From Massilia sp. H6 (GTDB lineage Bacteria > Pseudomonadota > Gammaproteobacteria > Burkholderiales > Burkholderiaceae_D): a DNA stretch of 64,000 nucleotides. Shown one piece after another: positions 1-9,003 of this stretch. The position numbers and the translations under genes were made by a program. Positions within the stretch are counted from its first letter, which is position 1. Each line of letters begins with the position of its first letter. The notes below the pieces were generated by a model. That model ran no database searches and was not told the DNA's origin. It saw nothing but the letters and a program-made list of their open reading frames with translations. Where the stretch lies: contig NZ_CP103371.1 in NCBI RefSeq assembly GCF_024802625.1, positions 1,674,001 through 1,738,000 on the forward strand. Direction: 5' to 3'.

Positions 1-3
1 CCG

Positions 4-2532
4 GTGGTCGACCTGGTCGGCTATGGCAATGCCAACGGTTTCGAAGGCAGCGCCGGCACGCCGGCCCTGAGCAATTCCACCTCGGCTTCGCGCAAGAGCA
101 ACGGCTGCCAGGATACCGATTCGAACGCGGCCGACTTCACGTCCGGCGCCGTGGCGCCACGCAAGAGCGACAGTCCGTTCAATGCCTGCGTCCCGACCGG
201 GCCTGTGGCCGAGCCGATCGTGGCCACCTGCCCGGCCTCGCTGTCACGCCCCCACGGCCAGAGCGCTTCCAGCGCCTTGAGCGCGATCGACAAGGACAGT
301 CGCGTTACCGGCGCTGCCATCAGCTCCAGCCCGGTCAGCGGTATCCGCCTCGAGAACTTCGCGCCGTCCGGGACGAACAACAGCGCCGCCTCGGTCACAC
401 TGGTGGCCGATGCCTCGGTGGCGCCGGGCAACCATCCGGTGGTCATTCTTTTCACCAACGACGCCAACCAGTCGCAGAGCTGCACCGTCACCGTGAGCAG
501 CAGCGGCAACCTGGCGATCCCGGTGATCCAGGGCGCCGGCGCGACCAGCCCCTATGCCGGCACGGTCCAGACCACCGAAGGCGTGATCACTGCCAAGGTC
601 GGCAGTGGCTATTTCATCCAGGACGCAAGCGGCGACAACGATCCAACCACCTCGGACGGCCTCTATGTATTTGGCAGCACCGACGGCCAGGTAGGCGAGC
701 TGGTGCGCGTTACCGGGCTGGTGACCGAATACCTGCCCACTGGTGCGTCCAGCACCTATACCGAGCTGACCAATACGACCTCGTCGGTGATCGGACCGGG
801 CCCGATGATTGCCGCCACCAACATCGCGTTCCCGAGCGCCAGCCTCGAGCCCTATGAAGGCATGCTGGTGCGCATCAATGGCACGCTGACGGTCAACCAG
901 AATGCCTATGTCGGCACGCGCGGCGAGCTCACCTTGTCGAGCGGCCGCCGCGAAATCCCGACCAACCGCTACCGTCCCGGCACGCCAGAAGCACTGGCGC
1001 TGGCGGCATCTAATGCCAGTAACGAGATCGTACTGGACGACGGCCTGTTCGTGACCCCGCCGACGATTCCCTATCTTGGCCAGGACAATACCGTGCGCGC
1101 CGGCGATACCGTGACCGGTCTCGAAGGCGTGCTCGATTTCGGATCGCTTGGCGGCGGCGGTGCCGGCTTCAAGCTGCAGCCGACCGTGGCGCCGGTATTT
1201 TCGCGCAGCAACCCTCGTCAGGGCGCGCCGGCACTGCCGGCCGGGGTCAAGGTGGCCAGCGCCAATGTGCTGAACTTCTTTACGACCTTCTCGGACGGCG
1301 CCAACGTCGACGGCGCGACCGGGCAGGGCTGCACCATCGGCAGCACCACCCGCGCCAGCAATTGCCGTGGCGCCAACAACATGTTGGAATTCGTGCGTCA
1401 GCGCGACAAGATCGTCAAATCGCTGGCCGCGCTCAATGCCGACGTGGTGGGCCTGATGGAAATCCAGAACAATGGCGATACCGCCGTGTCCTACCTGGTC
1501 GGCAGCCTCAACCAGGCGCTGGGCGGCACCGTGTACGCCGTAGTGCCTAAGCCTCCCGCGACCGGCACCGACGCCATCCGCGTTGCCATGATCTACAAGC
1601 CAGCCGTCCTCACCCTGGCCGGCCCGGCCCTGTCGGACGACCACGGCGTCAACAACCGTCCGCCGATGGCGCAGACCTTCAGGGCCGTCAATGGCGCCAC
1701 GTTCTCGGTCATCGTCAACCACCTGAAAGCCAAGGCGGGTTGTCCATCGGGCACGGGCCCGGATACCAACCGCGGCGACGGCCAGGGCTGCTGGAATGCC
1801 ACCCGCGTCGAGCAGGCCGAGCGCCTTGCCAACAGCTTCATTCCGCAGGTCAAGGCAAGTGCCGGCGACGAGGACGTGCTGGTTATCGGTGACATGAACG
1901 CCTACGGCTTCGAAGACCCGATCGCCACCCTGACCGGCACCGGCCTGGTCAATGAGCTCGAGCGCTTCGTACGCCCGCACGGCATGGTGTATTCGTATGT
2001 CTTCGGCGGGCAGAGCGGCTATCTCGATCATGCGCTGAGCACCCCGTCGCTGAGCGCCCAGGTCGCTGGCGCCGCCGAGTGGCACAACAACGCCGACGAA
2101 CCGGAAGCGATCGACTACAACCTGGAAAACAAGCCGCAGGACCTGTATGCCGACGACGCCTACCGCGCCTCCGACCACGATCCGGTCATCGTCAGCCTGA
2201 AACTGGCGCCGGTCGTTACCGATGTGACCGGTTCGGTGAAACTGCTGCAAAGCGGCCTGACCATGAACCGCGCCACGCTCAAGTACACCGGCAAGGTCAC
2301 GTTCACCAACACCAGCAATGCTCCATTGTCCGGGCCGCTGCATTTTGTGCTGCAGGCATTGAGCGCGGGCGTGAGCCTGGACGGGGCATCGGGCAGCCAT
2401 GAGGGCGCGCCTTACCTGACGCTGCCTTCAGGGCTCGCACCGGGCGAGAGCGTCACACTGACCACGACCTTCAGCAACCCTGACAAGCGCGCCATCGGCT
2501 ATACGCCGAAACTGCTGTCGGGCGTTCTCTGA
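4..2532 (+). CDS. ExeM/NucH-type extracellular endonuclease, 5'-truncated by window edge
   Basis: Secreted nuclease of the endonuclease/exonuclease/phosphatase superfamily, expected to degrade extracellular DNA. The frame is open at the left edge; the GTG at position 4 is only the first possible codon, so the signal peptide and probably a lamin-tail-like domain lie outside. About 842 residues are visible. Residues 165-400 resemble the OB-fold region of YhcR/NucH nucleases. The catalytic domain is at about 415-740, with the metal-binding Glu of LMEIQNNG, then NHLKAK, GDMNAYGFEDP and the C-terminal SDHDPV motif. A beta-rich C-terminal domain of about 110 residues follows. No membrane anchor or PEP-CTERM tail is visible, so release into the medium, possibly by the secretion operon at 9-18.6 kb, is inferred. 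Family assignment is firm; the true start is unknown. Confidence 0.88.
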   Translation: MVDLVGYGNANGFEGSAGTPALSNSTSASRKSNGCQDTDSNAADFTSGAVAPRKSDSPFNACVPTGPVAEPIVATCPASLSRPHGQSASSALSAIDKDSRVTGAAISSSPVSGIRLENFAPSGTNNSAASVTLVADASVAPGNHPVVILFTNDANQSQSCTVTVSSSGNLAIPVIQGAGATSPYAGTVQTTEGVITAKVGSGYFIQDASGDNDPTTSDGLYVFGSTDGQVGELVRVTGLVTEYLPTGASSTYTELTNTTSSVIGPGPMIAATNIAFPSASLEPYEGMLVRINGTLTVNQNAYVGTRGELTLSSGRREIPTNRYRPGTPEALALAASNASNEIVLDDGLFVTPPTIPYLGQDNTVRAGDTVTGLEGVLDFGSLGGGGAGFKLQPTVAPVFSRSNPRQGAPALPAGVKVASANVLNFFTTFSDGANVDGATGQGCTIGSTTRASNCRGANNMLEFVRQRDKIVKSLAALNADVVGLMEIQNNGDTAVSYLVGSLNQALGGTVYAVVPKPPATGTDAIRVAMIYKPAVLTLAGPALSDDHGVNNRPPMAQTFRAVNGATFSVIVNHLKAKAGCPSGTGPDTNRGDGQGCWNATRVEQAERLANSFIPQVKASAGDEDVLVIGDMNAYGFEDPIATLTGTGLVNELERFVRPHGMVYSYVFGGQSGYLDHALSTPSLSAQVAGAAEWHNNADEPEAIDYNLENKPQDLYADDAYRASDHDPVIVSLKLAPVVTDVTGSVKLLQSGLTMNRATLKYTGKVTFTNTSNAPLSGPLHFVLQALSAGVSLDGASGSHEGAPYLTLPSGLAPGESVTLTTTFSNPDKRAIGYTPKLLSGVL

Positions 2533-2576
2533 GCCGATATTTTTCGCCGCAACCATCAACATTCCAGGACCGAGAC

Positions 2577-3173
2577 ATGATCAAGCTGAAGAACCTGTTT
2601 ATCCGCGCGCTGCTGGCGCTGTGCATTATCTCGGCCGCGCCGGCGGCCCTGGCCGGACCGACCTATCGCGTCGCGCTCGATACCGCCAGCTGGCAGGGCG
2701 AGTCGGGCTACCTTGACCTGAGCTACGGAGGCCTGATCGGTAGCGCGTCCGGAACGGCGCTAGCGAGCAATTTCACGGGCGATTTCGACGACAGCGTCGA
2801 GGTCTATGTCGAACACCTCGCCAGCGGCACCCGCGCCAGCGGCTTCACCCTGATCTCCAGCGAAAACCTGGCCTTCATCAGCCAGGCCGTCAACTTCGGC
2901 GGTGTCTTCACGTTTGACTTGCGCTTCGATACGCTGGGCGAGGGCTTGGCCGCCGACTTCGGCGTTGCCTTGACCGACCTTGGTTTCAACCCGCTGGAAG
3001 GCTTCTCAGGCTTCACCTTTACCTTGCTCACCGGCCAGGACACGGCCTTGCCGGTCGATCCTGCGCCAGGTTTCGGTAGTGTGGTTGCAGTACCGGAGCC
3101 GGGGGAGTGGCTGTTGATGGCAACCGGCCTGTTGATGCTGGGCGCGACCCGCCGTCTCAACCCACGCCGCTGA
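2577..3173 (+). CDS. PEP-CTERM sorting-domain protein (198 aa)
   Basis: Surface or exported protein processed by an exosortase; molecular function unknown. A signal peptide spans residues 1-26 (hydrophobic core, then ALAG). The body (27-165) is beta-rich and begins YRVALDTASWQGESG, similar to small PEP-CTERM proteins often annotated as the NF038129 family. The C-terminus has the full tripartite sorting signal: VPEPGEW, a hydrophobic helix (LLMATGLLMLG) and a basic tail (RRLNPRR). AGGA about 10 nt before the ATG supports the start. It lies 44 nt after the nuclease gene on the same strand and may be co-transcribed with it. A strong hairpin terminator follows. Confidence 0.85.
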   Translation: MIKLKNLFIRALLALCIISAAPAALAGPTYRVALDTASWQGESGYLDLSYGGLIGSASGTALASNFTGDFDDSVEVYVEHLASGTRASGFTLISSENLAFISQAVNFGGVFTFDLRFDTLGEGLAADFGVALTDLGFNPLEGFSGFTFTLLTGQDTALPVDPAPGFGSVVAVPEPGEWLLMATGLLMLGATRRLNPRR

Positions 3174-3187
3174 GTCCAGCCGGTGCC

Positions 3188-3217
3188 AAAAACACCTGCC
3201 CGCGGGCAGGTGTTTTT
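3188..3217. terminator. Bidirectional intrinsic terminator
   Basis: Near-perfect palindrome: AAAAACACCTGCC, a short CGCG centre, and its complement ending in a T-run. It is placed between a plus-strand PEP-CTERM gene and a minus-strand lipoprotein gene, so it can serve both. Confidence 0.85.
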
Positions 3218-3276
3218 GTTTGGGCCCTGGATGGTGGTGGAAGGTGCGCGGCGACGCTAGCGCAGCGCCCGAAGAC

Positions 3277-3612
3277 TCAGGATTCGCCCTTGCCGTCGCC
3301 GGCCGCGGCGCGGCGCATGGCGTCGATGCGGTAGGCTTCGGCGTTGCCGTCGATAATGCGCAGGCTGGAGCAGCCGTCTGCTGCACAGTCGGGCAGAGGA
3401 GCATTCGCGCCCGCCGGCAAGGTAGCCGCGACGGCGCCGCCGTGGGCGGCTGGTGGCAGGCTGGCACGGCTGTGGACCTTGGACGCCAACTGCATCGGAA
3501 CCAGCAACTGTATGGTGCTTGTGCTTGTGCTGTCCTGGTGGCCATCGCCGCAGGCGCTCACGAGGGTCGACAGGGAAATCAGGGTAACGGTGCGGAGGCT
3601 GGAAAAGTTCAT
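3277..3612 (-). CDS. Small hypothetical lipoprotein (111 aa)
   Basis: Not recognised. The protein begins MNFSSLRTVTLISLSTLVSACG, a lipoprotein signal with lipobox LVSAC, so it is probably acylated and exported. The mature part is short and low in recognisable domains; it contains one Cys pair (DCAADGC) and an Ala/Arg/Gly-rich C-terminus. The frame stays open up to 3834, but the lipobox positions the start at 3612. No strong ribosome-binding site is visible, which lowers confidence. It is divergent from the next lipoprotein gene; the 220-nt gap presumably holds both promoters. Confidence 0.55.
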   Translation of the reverse strand: MNFSSLRTVTLISLSTLVSACGDGHQDSTSTSTIQLLVPMQLASKVHSRASLPPAAHGGAVAATLPAGANAPLPDCAADGCSSLRIIDGNAEAYRIDAMRRAAAGDGKGES

Positions 3613-3832
3613 GATCGTGTAGAGCAAGCTCGTCGGTAACAAATCTATTGTAGTTAGTAAATTTTTCCAATGCTCAACTAATTGCAGCAAGCTGGAGAAA
3701 AGTGATGCCCTATGGCAACAGTGACCCGCGATGCAGTGCCGAGGCGCCAGCTCAAATTGCTCCTTAGAAAAGAACTTTCGACAACTTCGTGATTCGCTTG
3801 ACCACGCTCGGTGAGCGGTAGAAGATGGCGTC

Positions 3833-4270
3833 ATGCCTAAATTCCTTCTACTCCTCTTGCTCGGCTGCGCCGCCTGTACTTCTCAAGCGCATGATCCGGA
3901 CCGAAAGACCGCTCCGGCGGCCCCCATCACCTCGCCCCCGCAGGCGGCGCCTCCGGCCAGCGCGCAGGACACCCTGTCGCGCATTCGCGCCCACATCGGC
4001 AAGGCAGCCTGCAGCGACAACAGTCAATGCCGCACGCTTGCGGTCGGTGCCCGCGCCTGCGGCGGCCCCGAGACTTACCTGGCCTATTCGGCTGCCGATG
4101 GCCAGGACGCCGCGCTACGGGCGCTGGCAGAGCGCTACCAAAAGGAGCGCCAGGCGCAGAATGCAGCATCCGGCATGATCTCCACCTGTGTTTTCATGCC
4201 TGATCCGGGTGCGGTCTGCACCGCTGGCACCTGCCAGACCGGCAACGCTGCTGTCAGCCAGGCGCGCTAG
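3833..4270 (+). CDS. Hypothetical lipoprotein with conserved cysteines (145 aa)
   Basis: Function unknown. An N-terminal hydrophobic stretch (MPKFLLLLLLGCAAC) with LLGC fits a lipobox. A Pro/Ala-rich linker follows (residues 25-45), then a compact domain with several Cys (AACSDNSQC, ACGG, STC, VCTAGTC) that probably form disulfides in the periplasm. The Cys pattern around CSDNSQCRTLAVGARACGG looks like a conserved family of exported betaproteobacterial proteins, but I cannot name it. A GAAG sits just upstream of the ATG. Convergent with the S8 protease gene, separated by a bidirectional terminator. Confidence 0.65.
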   Translation: MPKFLLLLLLGCAACTSQAHDPDRKTAPAAPITSPPQAAPPASAQDTLSRIRAHIGKAACSDNSQCRTLAVGARACGGPETYLAYSAADGQDAALRALAERYQKERQAQNAASGMISTCVFMPDPGAVCTAGTCQTGNAAVSQAR

Positions 4271-4345
4271 GCAGGGGAGCGACCAGGCCGCCTCGCGCGC
4301 GCCGCCGGGTCGTCGACGTCCACCCTCGCATTAATCCAAGACAAG

Positions 4346-4383
4346 AAAAAACGCTGCGTGCCCTGGGGCACGCAGCGTTTTTT
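4346..4383. terminator. Bidirectional intrinsic terminator
   Basis: A-run, stem ACGCTGCGTGCC, loop CTGG, complementary stem and T-run. It separates the plus-strand lipoprotein gene (ending 4270) from the minus-strand protease gene (ending 4431). Confidence 0.88.
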
Positions 4384-4430
4384 ATGTTGCCAGTCAACCC
4401 GGCCGGTGCGCCGGCCGGGGAGCTTGCCGC

Positions 4431-7400
4431 TTAGTCCACGCCTACTCCGACCTGGCCGTTGGCAGCGACTGCCTTGCCTTCGGTTGCCGGGACCGGGATC
4501 GGGTTGGTGGCATCCACGGTAATCAAGGTGCGGCCGACCGCCGTAGCGCCGTTCATCAGGAAGTCCACCGCGCCGAGGTAACGCTGACCCTGGGCCAGGT
4601 TGGACCAGCTGGCAGCTGCCGACGAGGTGCCGCCGGTGAACACGCTGCCTGGCACGCTGACCTTCAGGTCGCCGCCGGCTTCGCCCCTGCCCACGACCCA
4701 CGATGCCAGGGTGTAGGTAGCGCTGTCGCCGTTCGGGGCGTAGCCCGCCACGCAGACACGGTAGGTACCGGCTGCCGGGTTGGTCAGGGTCACCGTCTCG
4801 TTGGAAGTCGCGGTGCCGCTGTAGCCCACCTGAACACCGGCCGCATTCATCACGATCAGGTCGAGGTCGTCCGACTTGCCCGCCTTGAAGCCGCTGGTGT
4901 CGATGTCGCGCAGCGAGAAGCGGGCCACCATCGTGTTGGCAGGGACGGTCACATTGGTAGCCGTGACGCCAGGTGCGCCGCCGTTGCGGCACTCGATCAC
5001 GCCGCCATCGGCAGCCACGGTGCGCCCGACGCTTTGCTCGGCCAGGCTCGCCGCCTTCAGGCCGCCAGTGCTTGCGCTGAGCTTGCCAGTGAAGCCGGTA
5101 CCGACGGTGAACACGTGATTGCCGCTAACCTGCTCGCTATGCACGGTCGATGGCGACGTGAATGCCTGCGGACGCGCGGTCAGTGGGCTGCGCACGACAT
5201 ACTTGCCGTCGTCGGTGCGCCATTCCAGCGCGCCGAATGCGAACTGGTCCATCGCCGCGTTGGTGCGGGTCAGGCTGACGTTGAAGTTGGCCTTGGCGCC
5301 CGGTGCCAGGTTCAGGGTTGCCGGGTTGACGGTAACGGTAAAGCCCGGTACCGAGGCAGTGGCGCGGAAGCTTTGCGGCTGGCCGCTGACGTTGGTGACG
5401 GTGCGCATCATGGTCAGCTTGCCCAGCACGCTGCCAGCTGTGATCGACGGCAGGTTCAGGTTGTGCGCGGCGATGCTGCCCGTGCTCGAGCAGGTTGCCG
5501 CACTGAGGATGCCACCCACGCCGCACATGAAGCGCTGGTAGTCGAGCGTGCCGGCGTCGTACACCAGTCCCGGGTCGGTGGCCTTGTTCGGCACCACATG
5601 ACCGGCACCCTGGCCCCATGGCAGGCGACCGGAACGGGCGTCGGTGAGCGGATAGGCGTCGGCAAAGGTGCCGGCGGCGGTCGTCATCAGGGCCGACTTG
5701 ATGGCCGCTGGCGACCAGTCAGGGTGCTGCTGCCTGAGCACGGCGGCCAGGCCGGCCACGTGCGGGCTCGACATCGAGGTGCCCTGGATCGCTGCCCATG
5801 CGGCCTCGGGTACGGCGCTGCCGTTGGCAATCGCGTCGCGTTCGGACTGGCTCTTGGCCGGGGAATAGCCGGCGACGATGTCCACGCCCGGCGCGGTCAA
5901 GTCTGGCTTGAGGATGCTGCTGTAGCCGCGGTTCGGGCCGCGCGACGAGAAGCCCGCCACGACCGGCGCCGGGGTCTGGCCGATTTGCGCGCTCCAGGTG
6001 CCGATGGCAACGGTGGCATTCGGGGAGCCCAGCACGTAGTTGAGCAGGGCGGTGCCATCGGCCAGGTTCAGGTGCACGGTTGGTACCGAATGTTTTTCTG
6101 CTACCAGGCCGGCGCCGTTATCGACCAGTACCATGCCTACGCCGCCGGCCTGGGCCACGGCCTTGCTCTTGTCGACACGGGCGGTATTGCCGCGCTCGCA
6201 GACGACCACCTTGCCTGCGACCTTGCTGGCGTCGATCATGCCGTTGGTAGTGCCGCCAAAGGACACGCGATCGGCTTCGGTGTAGCACAGGCGGCGGACC
6301 AGCTTGTCGGTGGCGCTCAGATCGGCGTAAGGCACCACACCAGCATCGCGCGCCGAGATGGCGGCCGTGGCTGGCAAGGCGGTCGTATTGAACGACGCGC
6401 CGATGTAGTTGGTACCGGCGCCAGTCGTGGCCGTGGCGCCATTGAGGCGGTTATGAGTCGATGCGGCGACCGAGGTCAACCATGGGCTCAGGTGGGCGAC
6501 CGCATTGTTCGGGCCGGAATTGCCGGCCGAAGCGGCGACAAAGACGTTGGCGTTCGACGCACCGAAGAACGCCTGTTCGACCGCATCGTTGACAGTAACT
6601 TGCGAGCCGCTGATCGAGTAGTTGATGACGTTGACGCCGTCGGCCACGGCCTGGTCGATTGCCGCCACGCTGTCCGCAGAAAAACAGCTGCTGCGGCTGC
6701 CGGAACCGTCGGGATTGGTCGCATCCGGATAGGTCCAGCACACCTTGTATGCAGCGATGCGCGCGCGCGGGGCCATGCCGCTGGCCTTGCCCACGGCCAC
6801 GCCGTTGAGCATGACCGCGACATTGCTGTTGCCGCCAGCGGTGGAGGCAGTGTGGGTGCCGTGGCCGCCCTTGCCGGTTGCGCCGCCGACCGAGTCGCGC
6901 GGCGAGGTGAAATCGGTCCAGTGCGCAGTGCGGCCGGTGGACAGGAAGGCTTTGTTGAAGTAGCGCGCGCCGATCAGCTTGTTGTTGCAATGCGATGCGG
7001 TAAAGCCTTCGCCGGTTTCGCAGGCGCCGTTCCAGCCGGCCGGGGCCGCGCCGAAGGCCAGTTCGCCCGACGAGTCGAAGGTCGGGTCGCCATTTGCGTC
7101 CACGCGGTCAGCAAAAGACTTGTTCTCTGGCCAGATGCCGCTGTCGACGATGCCGATGACCACGCCTTCGCCAGCCTTGCCGTCTGCCGACTTGCTCCAC
7201 AGGCCAGTGCCGTCCTTCTTGTCGATGCCGAGGAAGGTCGGGGTAAAGTTGGTGTCCAGGCTGAGCTCTTCGTCGGCCGTGATGTTGGCGACGGCCGGGT
7301 TGGCCTTGAGTGCCTTGACTTCGGCGTCGGTCATCATGGCCGCGAAGCCATTGAAGACCAGCTTGTACTTGTGGGTCACCTGGGCCGCGTTCACGCTCGA

Positions 7401-7646
7401 CAAGACATTGTCTTGCTTCTGGTCGAGGTAGGCGACATAGGCCTGCACGTCGCCGGCGCTCACATTGAGCTGCTGGCCGGCGGCCGGCTTGGTTGGCTGC
7501 AGGCCGGCGACGCCGCCGGTATACGAAGCAGCCGGCTTGTCGGCTAGTTGCACGATGTAGGAGCGACGCACGTCATCGGCGGATGCGCTCATTGCCACGC
7601 TGGCGAGCAGCGTGAGTACGGCGAGAGAAACAGGACGCAGTTTCAT
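4431..7646 (-). CDS. Secreted subtilisin-like S8 serine protease with I9 propeptide and PA domain
   Basis: Large exported serine protease (1071 aa). Signal peptide 1-23 (ending SASA). An I9 inhibitor propeptide covers about 28-130 (YIVQL ... VVANI-type end). The catalytic triad is visible: Asp168 in GIVDSGIWPE, His262 in GHGTHTAS, Ser624 in GTSMSSPHVAG. A PA domain (about 430-545) is inserted between His and Ser, as in plant subtilases and bacterial cucumisin-like proteases. An Fn3-like domain (about 720-820) and a C-terminal beta domain of pre-peptidase C-terminal type (about 880-990) follow. AAGGA upstream supports the start. It sits 40 nt behind a PEP-CTERM gene on the same strand, so the two may be one transcript. 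Likely a substrate of the neighbouring secretion machine (inference). Confidence 0.92.
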   Translation of the reverse strand: MKLRPVSLAVLTLLASVAMSASADDVRRSYIVQLADKPAASYTGGVAGLQPTKPAAGQQLNVSAGDVQAYVAYLDQKQDNVLSSVNAAQVTHKYKLVFNGFAAMMTDAEVKALKANPAVANITADEELSLDTNFTPTFLGIDKKDGTGLWSKSADGKAGEGVVIGIVDSGIWPENKSFADRVDANGDPTFDSSGELAFGAAPAGWNGACETGEGFTASHCNNKLIGARYFNKAFLSTGRTAHWTDFTSPRDSVGGATGKGGHGTHTASTAGGNSNVAVMLNGVAVGKASGMAPRARIAAYKVCWTYPDATNPDGSGSRSSCFSADSVAAIDQAVADGVNVINYSISGSQVTVNDAVEQAFFGASNANVFVAASAGNSGPNNAVAHLSPWLTSVAASTHNRLNGATATTGAGTNYIGASFNTTALPATAAISARDAGVVPYADLSATDKLVRRLCYTEADRVSFGGTTNGMIDASKVAGKVVVCERGNTARVDKSKAVAQAGGVGMVLVDNGAGLVAEKHSVPTVHLNLADGTALLNYVLGSPNATVAIGTWSAQIGQTPAPVVAGFSSRGPNRGYSSILKPDLTAPGVDIVAGYSPAKSQSERDAIANGSAVPEAAWAAIQGTSMSSPHVAGLAAVLRQQHPDWSPAAIKSALMTTAAGTFADAYPLTDARSGRLPWGQGAGHVVPNKATDPGLVYDAGTLDYQRFMCGVGGILSAATCSSTGSIAAHNLNLPSITAGSVLGKLTMMRTVTNVSGQPQSFRATASVPGFTVTVNPATLNLAPGAKANFNVSLTRTNAAMDQFAFGALEWRTDDGKYVVRSPLTARPQAFTSPSTVHSEQVSGNHVFTVGTGFTGKLSASTGGLKAASLAEQSVGRTVAADGGVIECRNGGAPGVTATNVTVPANTMVARFSLRDIDTSGFKAGKSDDLDLIVMNAAGVQVGYSGTATSNETVTLTNPAAGTYRVCVAGYAPNGDSATYTLASWVVGRGEAGGDLKVSVPGSVFTGGTSSAAASWSNLAQGQRYLGAVDFLMNGATAVGRTLITVDATNPIPVPATEGKAVAANGQVGVGVD

Positions 7647-7686
7647 TGGGTGGTTTCCTTGATTTTGGAGAGTCGGCGAGACGTGC

Positions 7687-8493
7687 TTACTTGCTGCCAG
7701 CGCGGCGACGGCGGGCGGCGCTCAGGCCGACAACGCCGAGCAGCATCAGTCCGATCGAGGCGGGCTCTGGCACTTCGGCCAGGGTGATGTTGTCGACGGC
7801 GAACTGGGCCTGGTTCTGGGTGACATCGCGCGCGACCTGGCAGTCGCCGAACTCGTCGTAGAGGCAGGCGTTGATAGTCAGGCTGCGCAGCACGCTGGAG
7901 CTGAAAGCGCTGTCGACGCCGAAGCTGGCGAAGGTGAAGTTGCCGCCGGCATCCTGGCCCGGGAAGTCACGCGAGTCGATGATCGCGGCGCCGGCACTGG
8001 TGATGCCGCTCAGCAGCAGGCGGCCGAAGCTGAAGTCTGGCTGTCCTGGCGTTGGGGCGATGAAGGCGAACGACAGGCCGCGCAGCTGGAACAGGTTGTT
8101 GGCCAGCGTGCTCGTGAGCGTCAGCGCGCCGTCGTTCAGGCCGGCGTAATAGCTGCCGGTGCCGCCGCTCGGGCAGGCCGTGATGGTGCAGGCAAACGCA
8201 TTGTTCGACCGGATTTGCGCGCCGACCAGGCCATAGTCGTCCGCGTCCGCGGTCGGGCTGTTCTTCACTTGCAGCAGGAAGTGCTGGTCCATGAAGCGGT
8301 CGCCGGTATTGTAGACGGTGTCGCTGGCGCGGAGCGTGGACGACACCACGTTCTGCACGTTTTCGAAGGTCAGGACCGTTGCGTGCGCAGGAGCGAAGGC
8401 ACCCAGTGCGGCAACCGCCGATGCACACAGCAATTTTTTCAGGAAGGCAGGCATGGCAGAGGTGCTTGCAGCAGTGTGGTTTTCGCGTTTCAT
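7687..8493 (-). CDS. PEP-CTERM sorting-domain protein (268 aa)
   Basis: Exported protein with an exosortase sorting signal; function unknown. The chosen start (MKRENHTAAS...) has AAGG about 13 nt upstream; an internal start at MPAFLKKLL is possible. The signal peptide ends at AHA (about residue 36 of this model). The body is a beta-rich domain that includes the pair CTITACPSGG. The C-terminus carries VPEPASIGLMLLGVVGLSAARRRR, the classical PEP motif, helix and basic tail. The frame stays open upstream to 8592, but that extension has no signal-peptide character. It lies directly upstream of the S8 protease gene in the same direction. Confidence 0.85.
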   Translation of the reverse strand: MKRENHTAASTSAMPAFLKKLLCASAVAALGAFAPAHATVLTFENVQNVVSSTLRASDTVYNTGDRFMDQHFLLQVKNSPTADADDYGLVGAQIRSNNAFACTITACPSGGTGSYYAGLNDGALTLTSTLANNLFQLRGLSFAFIAPTPGQPDFSFGRLLLSGITSAGAAIIDSRDFPGQDAGGNFTFASFGVDSAFSSSVLRSLTINACLYDEFGDCQVARDVTQNQAQFAVDNITLAEVPEPASIGLMLLGVVGLSAARRRRAGSK

Positions 8494-9003
8494 CAGTCTG
8501 GTTACCTTATGGTTTAGTTTGTCTGGCAGTGCCGATTGCTGTGCCGGTTCCCGGCAATAGTTCCACCCCGCATTTTCCGTTACGGGTTGCAATCGAATAT
8601 AGCAAACGAAATAATGATGATGTAAAAAATTTTAACGTAGGAAATTTTGTGATGAGGCAACTGAGCCAAAGAAAATTCTGTTTCCGCTAGCAAAGAATGA
8701 TTTCAAACTAAGTTGATTTCTGTGCGAAATTTGCGACACGTTTGCCTACCCGGGTAGCGAAAAGACGACGTTTATGGCAGAGCCATCAACATCGATCGGC
8801 GAGTAATTCCTATGGGCAATTTTTGCGAAATGGGTGGTGCGAAAGAAAAGTTGTCTCAACTATTCTTGCCGTGGTAGCCTGCTCGGCGCAAAGCGTCCGC
8901 GGGGGCGTGTCCTGGCTACCCGGTAATGCCGGCGTGTCCCGGAGCCGGGCAACCGGCGCCTTGCGAAAAGTCTTATTCGTTGAGCAATCGAGGAGTCCGT
9001 CGG
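8494..9003. other. 510-nt intergenic region between divergent PEP-CTERM and gspG-like genes
   Basis: No credible gene. The left half (8580-8740) is much more AT-rich than the surroundings and probably carries promoters in both directions. The right half contains several short inverted repeats: CTACCCGGGTAG at 8746-8757, ATGGCAGAGCCAT at 8774-8786, TACCCGGTA near 8918, and CCCGGAGCCGGG near 8938-8949. This could be a structured leader of the secretion operon; see findings. Confidence 0.5.

Noticed and set aside
244-2400. Long open frame on the minus strand opposite the nuclease gene
   Set aside because: Antisense shadow of a high-GC gene: Arg/Gly/Ala/His-rich product without any family feature. 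The plus-strand frame shows clear nuclease motifs.
5034-7547. 837-residue open frame opposite the S8 protease gene
   Set aside because: Same kind of antisense artefact; the protease on the other strand has signal peptide and complete catalytic triad.
8494-8560. Possible sigma-54 promoter near TGGCAGTGCCGATTGC
   Set aside because: GG and GC are 11 nt apart instead of 10, the -24 element is poor, and the orientation leads away from the nearest gene (it points into the AT-rich gap).
8741-8830. Firm call of a c-di-GMP riboswitch
   Set aside because: Some spacing and GAAA/GGGCAA elements are reminiscent, but the conserved core and the second helix cannot be laid out convincingly by eye; kept only as a lead.
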